Positions 58,206 through 64,000 of a stretch of DNA of 64,000 bases are shown here, in pieces. A model generated the notes under the pieces. The model was not told the origin of the DNA, did not search any database, and saw only the letters and a list, made by a program, of their open reading frames with translations. The position numbers were made by a program, and so were the translations under genes. Source of the stretch: Oscillospiraceae bacterium. Its GTDB lineage: Bacteria > Bacillota > Clostridia > Oscillospirales > Oscillospiraceae. Numbering within the stretch: the stretch's first letter is position 1; each line of letters starts with the position of its first letter. Where the stretch lies: the NCBI GenBank assembly GCA_017432615.1, contig JAFRIV010000031.1, forward strand, positions 1 to 64,000. Reading direction: 5' to 3'.

Positions 58206-58882
58206 CAAGAAAAGAACAGATCAGAAGCGCCTATAAGCTGACGGGCGGTCATGCCGGCTTCTACGACGGGATGATGACCTATGCTACTCTGCCTGGAAAA
58301 GCGGTCTGCCGGATCGTCTGGAATATGGACAGGGAAAAGAACCTCCGGTATCTGGAAAAGGCGCTCTCCGGTATTCCGGAGAATTTCTCCGGGAAGCTGC
58401 TGGAGGTCCCGGTTGGAACAGGCGTACTGACCATGCCGGTTTATCGGGAACTTCCGGATGCGGACATCACCTGTCTGGACTATTCGGAGAATATGATGAG
58501 ATCGGCACGGGAAAAAGCCGAAGCTGTCGGGATTAAAAACATAACGTTCCTGCAGGGGGATGTTGGCGCATTGCCCTTTGAAGACGAGTGCTTCGACGTT
58601 GTCCTGTCACTCAACGGCTTTCACGCTTTTCCGGACAAGGAAGCCGCTTATCGGGAAACTTACAGAGTCCTGAAAGCCGGAGGCACCTTCTGCGGCTGCT
58701 TCTACGTACAGGGAGGGCATAAGCGAACCGACTGGTTCATCCGTCACCTGTATCAGCCGAAGGGTTTTTTCACCCCTCCCTATGAAACAGCTGAAAGCCT
58801 TCGCGTCCGGCTTTCAGGGCTTTACAGAGAGGCGGAAGTCACGATGGTGGAGGGGATCGGGTGTTTTCTCTGCAAAAAATAG
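58202..58882 (+). CDS. SAM-dependent methyltransferase, UbiE type
   Basis: 226 aa. Motif I LLEVPVGTGVLTMPVYREL, motif II region CLDYSENMMRSAREKAE, and motif III VLKAGGTFCG are present. UbiE-like enzymes methylate C or N atoms of small molecules. Coupled to the upstream gene by ATGA overlap. Confidence 0.88.
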   Translation: MTRKEQIRSAYKLTGGHAGFYDGMMTYATLPGKAVCRIVWNMDREKNLRYLEKALSGIPENFSGKLLEVPVGTGVLTMPVYRELPDADITCLDYSENMMRSAREKAEAVGIKNITFLQGDVGALPFEDECFDVVLSLNGFHAFPDKEAAYRETYRVLKAGGTFCGCFYVQGGHKRTDWFIRHLYQPKGFFTPPYETAESLRVRLSGLYREAEVTMVEGIGCFLCKK

Positions 58883-58952
58883 AGGGGTTTTCCGTTCTTT
58901 GCAGCTGTGACCGTTCGTCTGTGCAGCATATACGAAAAAGGAGAACTTAACG

Positions 58953-59720
58953 ATGAAATTTGATGAAATGGGTCCGGAAAACGGGAAAGTCCTGTTTCTC
59001 CTGCCCGGAACAGCCTGCGATTATCAAACAAACTTCGGTTCCGTGCTGGATCGGCTTTCCCGGAAGTATCATCTGGTCTGTGTCAATTATGACGGGTTTG
59101 ACGGCAGCGATCTGATCTTCCCCGACATGCTGACGGTGACGGAAAAGATTGAGCAATATATCCGGAACCGTTTTAACGGCAGGATCGATGGCGCGATCGG
59201 CTCCTCTTTGGGCAGCAGCTTTGTGGGGCAGCTGATCCAGAGGGAAAACATCCATATCGACCATGGTATTTTCGGCAGTCCGGATCTTGACCAGAGCGGA
59301 AAATTCAGCGCGTGGCTGCAGTCGAAACTGGTGGTGCCCATTCTGACGGGCTTTACGCGCGGGGAAAAGAAGAAAGCGAAATCCCGGGAAAAAATCAAAA
59401 ACTTCTTTGAGATGAGTGATGAGACTGCAGATAAGTTTATGGCCTGTTTTGAGAAGTTTTCTCCGGAATCCATCAAAAATGAATACTACACGGATCTGCT
59501 CACATGGCTCAGGGATGACATCCATGTAGAGCATACAAAGGTACACTTCATTTATGCGAACAAAATGGGAGAAAAGTATCTGAAACGGTACAGAAAATAT
59601 TTTCGCGATCCGGAGATCCGTGAATTTAACATGCAGCACGAGCAATGGCTGTTCGGTGAGGAAAAGTATGCACTTCCTGTCCTGAAAGCGATTGATGAGT
59701 TCATGGAAACGCCGGTATAA
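58953..59720 (+). CDS. Alpha/beta hydrolase
   Basis: 255 aa. Oxyanion region LPGTACDYQ at the N-terminus and nucleophile elbow AIGSSLGSSFVGQ (GxSxG, Ser near residue 89). Catalytic His likely in HEQWLFGEEKY near the end. Last gene of the cassette with the ATC hydrolase and two methyltransferases; probably releases or trims the product. Confidence 0.82.
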   Translation: MKFDEMGPENGKVLFLLPGTACDYQTNFGSVLDRLSRKYHLVCVNYDGFDGSDLIFPDMLTVTEKIEQYIRNRFNGRIDGAIGSSLGSSFVGQLIQRENIHIDHGIFGSPDLDQSGKFSAWLQSKLVVPILTGFTRGEKKKAKSREKIKNFFEMSDETADKFMACFEKFSPESIKNEYYTDLLTWLRDDIHVEHTKVHFIYANKMGEKYLKRYRKYFRDPEIREFNMQHEQWLFGEEKYALPVLKAIDEFMETPV

Positions 59721-59796
59721 CACATCCTGCAAGAGGAAAATGGGGATGTCCGTACGGATAAAGTGGATCTCCCCATAGATTTCCACGGCAAAAAAC

Positions 59797-59842
59797 ATCG
59801 GGTTACTGCGTTGCGTTCAGTAACCCGATCCTTTTTATGCCG
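59797..59842. terminator. Bidirectional-looking terminator
   Basis: ATCGGGTTACTG pairs with CAGTAACCCGAT, then CCTTTTT. Sits between convergent units. Confidence 0.8.
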
Positions 59843-59927
59843 TGAAGGCTTCCCCATCGGTCTCCCTGTGCCGGCTGTTTTTTGCAGTTCACAGGAAGCC
59901 GGAGTATATTACGCACCTCGTTGCCCG

Positions 59928-62576
59928 TCAGAAGATATAGCAGCCGCAGCGCCCCGCTTCCTTGACGTGGTACAGCGCGGTATCTGCATCCTTGAAAATA
60001 TCGCCTTCCGGATTCTCACGGTCTGCAAATGCCACTCCCACACTGAGAGAGGTTGGCGGCAGATCATCCTTCGGTTTCTGCAGCATCACGTTGGCCTGGT
60101 CGATCTTCCGTTTGACCTGTTCCCGCATGGAACTGTCCACATTGGTCATGATCACAACGAATTCATCCCCGCCGAGACGGAAAACCAGATCTGTGGAACG
60201 GAAGCTGTATGTCAGCACTTCCGCCACATGCTTCAAAACCAGATCGCCTACATCATGTCCGTACGTATCATTGATACCCTTGAACCTGTCCACATCCACC
60301 AGGAGGAGAGCGTTTCTGGACATATCCAGATCGTTGCGCATGAAGTTGTATGCACTGCGGTTATACAGTCCTGTCAGGGCGTCGTGCATATTGCCGTAGG
60401 TCAGCCGTTCCTGGGTCCTCCTGTTCTCTTCAAAAATTGCGTTATAGGTTTCTGAAACAAAGCGCAGTTCCTCTGCGCCTGCAGGAGGCACTGTCTCTTT
60501 GGCCTTCATCTGTTCAACCATACGGGAGAGCGGTTTCCGGATCCATCCGCTGATAAAAGCCACAATGGCAAGGACTACCGCCAGCAGGACCACGGTTAAT
60601 ACGGTCTGGATGCTGAGCAGGACGTTCATGCGTGTATTCAGGCGAATTCTTTCCCGGTTGGACTCTTCGATCAAATTCTGCGTACACAGGCTTGTATTGT
60701 CGCGGATCTTCGTTTTACAGTCTTCATATTCATCGCCGTATACCAGTTCCAGCGCCAGCTTTCGTTTCTCTCCTGCCGGACGTGCTTCATCCTCGGGGCT
60801 CAGTTCCCTTTCCCTGAGTACAGCCGGGATCTGTTCCTCGTCGTAGGTCCCTGTGGACAGGATCAGTTTCATTGCCTGATACTCATCGTCCATCAGCTCG
60901 TTGGACAGTCTCAGTGCCGTGGAAAGATGCTCGTAGGCGGCGCTGTCCCGCGTTATCATTGTTTCCAGATTGGCGACTGCCTTGTCTCTGCGCCGGGTCT
61001 CATTTGCCTCGGTAAAGTAGTTTTGCAGATATTCAAACTCTTCCGTTACCACAAAGCTTCGGACCGACTCTGTCAACATGTCCGAACCGATTTCCAGATT
61101 CGTGGCAGACTGCTGCGCGAGGATGTAGCGCTCGCTGGCCTGCTCCATACGCAGATATCCGTGCGTCACCATGGAATCGGCGGCATATAGTGCGGTAGCC
61201 ACAAGGAAAGCCACGCACACAAACAGGATACTCGCCTTCTTCATGGGAATGCTCAGTTTTTCGCTCCAGCGCTTGAGGGGAGACAGTCTCTCCATTCCGA
61301 AGTTTTCTCTCCCGGTTCTGCGCTGTTTTATCTGTGCTGTCTCTCCTGCAGTCTGTTTCTGCTGCGCCTCCTGCAGAAAAGCTGAAAACTTTTCCCCGGG
61401 GACGGGAGGTGAAAAATAATAGCCCTGCACCATGTCACAGCCGATCTCTTTCAGGGCTGTTATCTGCTCCTCTGTTTCCACACCCTCCGCCACGACCGGT
61501 GCGCCGATATGCCGGGCAATCTCAAGAATGATCTCCAGCATATGGATATCCTTATCCCCGGCAAAAGCAGTGCTGGTAAACTTCATATCCAGCTTCAGCA
61601 CATCGATAGGGAGCGTAGAGAGCATATTCAGTGACGAATAGTCCGTCCCGAAATCATCCATCTCCACCGGAAAACCCATCGACCGCAGCCGTTTTACCGT
61701 TTCAATGATCTGCTCCGCGTCCTCGGCGTAAGCAGATTCTGTAACCTCTAAATGCATCTCACCGGGCTCCAGCCTGCTCTCTTCCAGGATATCCAGCAGT
61801 GTATAAACGATGTTTGCATCGTACATATCCACGCGGGATACGTTCATAGACACAGGTACGGTGTAACCGAGTTCATCCTTCCAGATGCGGATCTGTCGGG
61901 CGGTTTCCCGCCACACATAATGATCCAGGGCCTGAATGAGGCCGTTTTCCTCAAACAGCGGTATGAATACGCCGGGGCTGATCAGACCCAGTTCCGGATG
62001 CTGCCAGCGTATCAGGGCTTCTGCCCCGGCGAGAAAAGGCTCTTCGGCAGTGATATTGTACTTCGGTTGGAAATAGACCCGAAACTGTTTCTCCTCGATT
62101 GCCTTATGATAGTCATCGATCAGCCGTTCTGCATACAGTTCAGCCTTGTGCAGGGTATCGTCATAGATGCCGATATTCGGCGTAAAGCTGTTTCGCACAG
62201 AATCGGAAGCACTTTTGGCGCGATCGAAGCGCCGCACCAGCTCCAGCGATTTATCCGCATTGGAGTAGACCCCCATGCGCAGACGCACACGGCTGTTGGA
62301 GTTTTTCTCATCGGTCAGTCCTGTGGAGGCATTATCCAGAATGGCTTTGTAATCTTCTCTGTGAGGACAGTAAACGAGGAAGATATCCGCCTCCCGGCGG
62401 CAGACGATCCCCCCCCGATGCCCGAACCATCTCCTGCGCCTTCTCCCCCACACGGCGGAGCACTTCATCGGCATACGCGCGGCCGTATCGTTCATTGATG
62501 ATACTGAAGTGGTTGATATCCAGGACGATGGCATCCATCGGGATATCCTTATGGTGCTGGTCGTACTGCTCCGCAT
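59928..62576 (-). CDS. EAL-TM-sensor-TM-GGDEF protein, 3' part of a frameshifted gene
   Basis: The open frame is 882 codons; real homology begins near residue 55 (GGIVCRREAD), where the upstream frame breaks off. Order: end of a degenerate GGDEF (READIF in place of GGDEF), a full EAL domain (AEALIRW; MDDFG; VVAEGVETEEQ), a TM helix (about 442-462), a roughly 180-aa sensor, a second TM (about 648-672) and an intact GGDEF (RLGGDEFVVIM). Predicted to make and break cyclic di-GMP. It belongs with the part at 62332-63057; the reading frames join at the C8 tract 62409-62416. Confidence 0.85.
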   Translation of the reverse strand: MRSSTTSTIRISRWMPSSWISTTSVSSMNDTAARMPMKCSAVWGRRRRRWFGHRGGIVCRREADIFLVYCPHREDYKAILDNASTGLTDEKNSNSRVRLRMGVYSNADKSLELVRRFDRAKSASDSVRNSFTPNIGIYDDTLHKAELYAERLIDDYHKAIEEKQFRVYFQPKYNITAEEPFLAGAEALIRWQHPELGLISPGVFIPLFEENGLIQALDHYVWRETARQIRIWKDELGYTVPVSMNVSRVDMYDANIVYTLLDILEESRLEPGEMHLEVTESAYAEDAEQIIETVKRLRSMGFPVEMDDFGTDYSSLNMLSTLPIDVLKLDMKFTSTAFAGDKDIHMLEIILEIARHIGAPVVAEGVETEEQITALKEIGCDMVQGYYFSPPVPGEKFSAFLQEAQQKQTAGETAQIKQRRTGRENFGMERLSPLKRWSEKLSIPMKKASILFVCVAFLVATALYAADSMVTHGYLRMEQASERYILAQQSATNLEIGSDMLTESVRSFVVTEEFEYLQNYFTEANETRRRDKAVANLETMITRDSAAYEHLSTALRLSNELMDDEYQAMKLILSTGTYDEEQIPAVLRERELSPEDEARPAGEKRKLALELVYGDEYEDCKTKIRDNTSLCTQNLIEESNRERIRLNTRMNVLLSIQTVLTVVLLAVVLAIVAFISGWIRKPLSRMVEQMKAKETVPPAGAEELRFVSETYNAIFEENRRTQERLTYGNMHDALTGLYNRSAYNFMRNDLDMSRNALLLVDVDRFKGINDTYGHDVGDLVLKHVAEVLTYSFRSTDLVFRLGGDEFVVIMTNVDSSMREQVKRKIDQANVMLQKPKDDLPPTSLSVGVAFADRENPEGDIFKDADTALYHVKEAGRCGCYIF

Positions 62577-63057
62577 AGCTGAAGAAGAATTCGCGATTGT
62601 ACAGTCCTGTCAGCGGATCGCGCTCGGTGGACTGGATGATCTGCCGTCCCTCAAACAGTTCGATGGCACGGCGGACCCGCGCTAAAATGACGCCGGGCTC
62701 CGGATACGGTTTCTGGATAAAATCGCTGGCGCCCATATTCAGGCATTCGATTTCCTGGGACTGATCGCCGGAGGCCACGATAACAGGGATATCCTGATAA
62801 GCCGGTTCTTCCTTGATCCGGCACAGCACCTCCCTGCCCGGCATAACAGGCATGATAAGGTCCAGAATAACAAGGGAAAGGAGTTTCTTGTTCTCCTCCA
62901 CAATATGAAGGGCTTTTTCGCCGTTCTCCGCGAAAATGACCTCATAGTAATTCTCTAAAACCGTCCCCAGTAAAGCGCGATTGATTTCTTCATCATCCAC
63001 AACCAGGATGAGTCGTTTGCCGTCAACGGAATGAAAATTCGCCTGATTGTCCTGCAT
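62332..63057 (-). CDS. Response-regulator/GGDEF 5' part of the same frameshifted gene
   Basis: 241 codons. A receiver domain (about 15-135: VVDDEEINRALL, SLVILDLIMPVMPGREVL with the phospho-Asp, PVIVASGD, KPYPEP) and the start of a GGDEF domain (DPLTGLYNREFFFSY). A run of eight G on the coding strand, where seven would restore AS-GG-IVC, shifts the frame, so the frame after about residue 200 is spurious. If the tract slips, the full protein is about 1040 aa. Ribosome site GAAAGGAG precedes. Confidence 0.85.
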   Translation of the reverse strand: MQDNQANFHSVDGKRLILVVDDEEINRALLGTVLENYYEVIFAENGEKALHIVEENKKLLSLVILDLIMPVMPGREVLCRIKEEPAYQDIPVIVASGDQSQEIECLNMGASDFIQKPYPEPGVILARVRRAIELFEGRQIIQSTERDPLTGLYNREFFFSYAEQYDQHHKDIPMDAIVLDINHFSIINERYGRAYADEVLRRVGEKAQEMVRASGGDRLPPGGGYLPRLLSSQRRLQSHSG

Positions 63058-63242
63058 GCGTGCTCTCCTTTCCGGAAGGGGATGTCAGTCCTCTTCGTAT
63101 ACCCGGATCCCTTCAGCGACGGTCTGGAAGCAGGTGCCCGGTTCCTGTCCGTCTTCAAACCATCGATGGTCATATTCCGGGAGATCTTTTGCTGATTTTC
63201 TGTGCGGCCGCCGCATTTGTTTGCCTTTTATCACGGTGCTGT

Positions 63243-64000
63243 TTATCTTCCGGGTTCTGTTGCTGCAGCGATCCAGTATTTCAATGTATCATACAGTTTC
63301 CCGGCATCTGTCGGTTTGGCAAGGTGGGCGTTCATTCCCGCAGCCAGTGACGCCTGAACATCGCTCTCAAAGGCATTGGCTGTCAGCGCGATGATCGGTA
63401 TCGTCCGGGCATCTTTGCGCTCCAGGCTCCGGATCTGTCTTGTCGCTTCCAGCCCGTCCATGATCGGCATACGCAGATCCATCAGAATGGCATCATAATA
63501 ATACTCGTCGGATTGCTGTACCATGTTTACGGCAGCAAGTCCGTTTTCCGCAAGTTCGCTTTCCGCGCCCTCCAGTTCCAGCAGATTCGCCACAATTTCG
63601 GCATTGATGGGCATATCCTCTGCGACCAGGATGCGCCGTCCCTCCAGTTTCGTCTCTTCCCCGTCGGCATGGGAATCGCCGCAGGGATCCGTTTCTTTCT
63701 CAGATCGGGCTCCTGACTGCGGCATCAGCGGGACAGTGATCGTAAAAGTGGAACCTGCGCCCTTTGTGCTGTCCGCTTTGATCGTGCCGCCCATCTGGTC
63801 GATGATCCGCTTCGCCACCGCCAGGCCTATGCCGCTGCCTCCGAAACGATTGGTAAAGCTGGCATCCTCCTGTGTCAGGGAATCGAAGATTCGGGGCAGA
63901 AAAGCCTCGTCGATCCCCACGCCGGTGTCCTGCACAACAAAATGGATCTCTGTGCTGCCTTCATTCCCTTCGCCGCAGTTTACAGTAAAGGAGACGGTCC
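63243..64000 (-). CDS. Hybrid histidine kinase, C-terminal part (cut by window edge)
   Basis: The frame continues beyond 64000, so only the end is seen. It comprises the last part of the ATPase domain (DTGVGIDEAF; GGSGIGLAVAKRIIDQMGG) and a C-terminal receiver domain (ILVAEDMPINAEIV; DAILMDLRMPIMDG with the phospho-Asp; PIIALTANAF). The N-terminal sensor and phosphorylated His are outside the window. It ends 185 bp before the REC-GGDEF-EAL gene on the same strand, so it probably phosphorylates that receiver. Confidence 0.9.
   Translation of the reverse strand, partial: TVSFTVNCGEGNEGSTEIHFVVQDTGVGIDEAFLPRIFDSLTQEDASFTNRFGGSGIGLAVAKRIIDQMGGTIKADSTKGAGSTFTITVPLMPQSGARSEKETDPCGDSHADGEETKLEGRRILVAEDMPINAEIVANLLELEGAESELAENGLAAVNMVQQSDEYYYDAILMDLRMPIMDGLEATRQIRSLERKDARTIPIIALTANAFESDVQASLAAGMNAHLAKPTDAGKLYDTLKYWIAAATEPGR

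Noticed and set aside
1-64000. Insertion sequences or transposases
   Set aside because: No transposase or integrase motif and no terminal inverted repeats with target duplications were seen.

Overview
The window looks like a chromosome segment of an anaerobic Gram-positive gut or rumen bacterium of the class Clostridia. Evidence: a YtrA-type GntR/ABC operon, the GGGtGRT/Fe-S scaffold pair, an Lpl/Ytc-type sugar importer, a SpoVB-like flippase beside rqcP, a superoxide reductase, strong AGGAGG ribosome sites, and an HrcA/CIRCE element. Genus cannot be fixed from the sequence alone.

Layout. (1) 0-4.7 kb is accessory: a YhcG-type PDDEXK nuclease, a decayed serine hydrolase, a Fic AMP-transferase, a Cys-rich DUF3795 protein, a Vat-type xenobiotic acetyltransferase and the tail of a lost aminoglycoside 6'-acetyltransferase. 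(2) 5.1-13.6 kb is mixed housekeeping: Fe-S scaffold/GGGtGRT, Dabb, phosphoribosyltransferase, MATE pump, lysozyme-like protein, a GNAT, a GNAT-cytidine deaminase fusion, a phosphopantetheinyl transferase and a secreted protein. (3) 13.7-27.4 kb is one co-directional pectin-utilisation locus: importer permeases, solute-binding protein, two MsmX-type ATPases, GH28, GH105 and GH4 enzymes, plus five small multi-pass membrane proteins of unknown role. (4) 27.5-35.6 kb: CIRCE-controlled Hsp20, VanX-like dipeptidase, GntR/ABC operon, ECF sigma/anti-sigma pair, and a membrane-anchored Hsp70-like ATPase with a partner.

(5) 35.7-46.6 kb is the most interesting part. Every gene is on the minus strand and the block reads as an RNA-damage/repair island. 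It holds a hyper-compact nine-tRNA array with aberrant members, a small XRE regulator, a COG3541-type nucleotidyltransferase, the RNA ligase RtcB and a Ro60-like (TROVE/DUF2828) VWA protein. Upstream of these lies an 0.8-kb leader of tRNA-like and other structured RNA modules punctuated by a repeated ACAGCAA-core motif. Then come two WYL regulators, an AAA ATPase, a zinc-ribbon protein, an intracellular thiaminase-I-like enzyme and a superoxide reductase. An 88-bp upstream region is duplicated in front of two of its transcription units. The working model is that tRNA or redox damage is sensed by the WYL/XRE regulators and answered by RtcB, the Ro-like protein and resident or decoy tRNAs.

(6) 47-54.5 kb is mixed: an antitoxin-like DUF2442-XRE protein under a palindromic operator, an SDR, a nitroreductase, an XRE membrane regulator, diaminopropionate ammonia-lyase, a prophage tail remnant, two membrane proteins and a decayed helix-turn-helix gene. 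(7) 54.6-64 kb: rqcP and a SpoVB-like flippase; divergent from it, a four-gene cassette (ATC hydrolase, two methyltransferases, alpha/beta hydrolase); then a REC-GGDEF-EAL-TM-GGDEF protein interrupted by a +1 shift in a C8 tract, and the end of a hybrid histidine kinase cut by the window edge.
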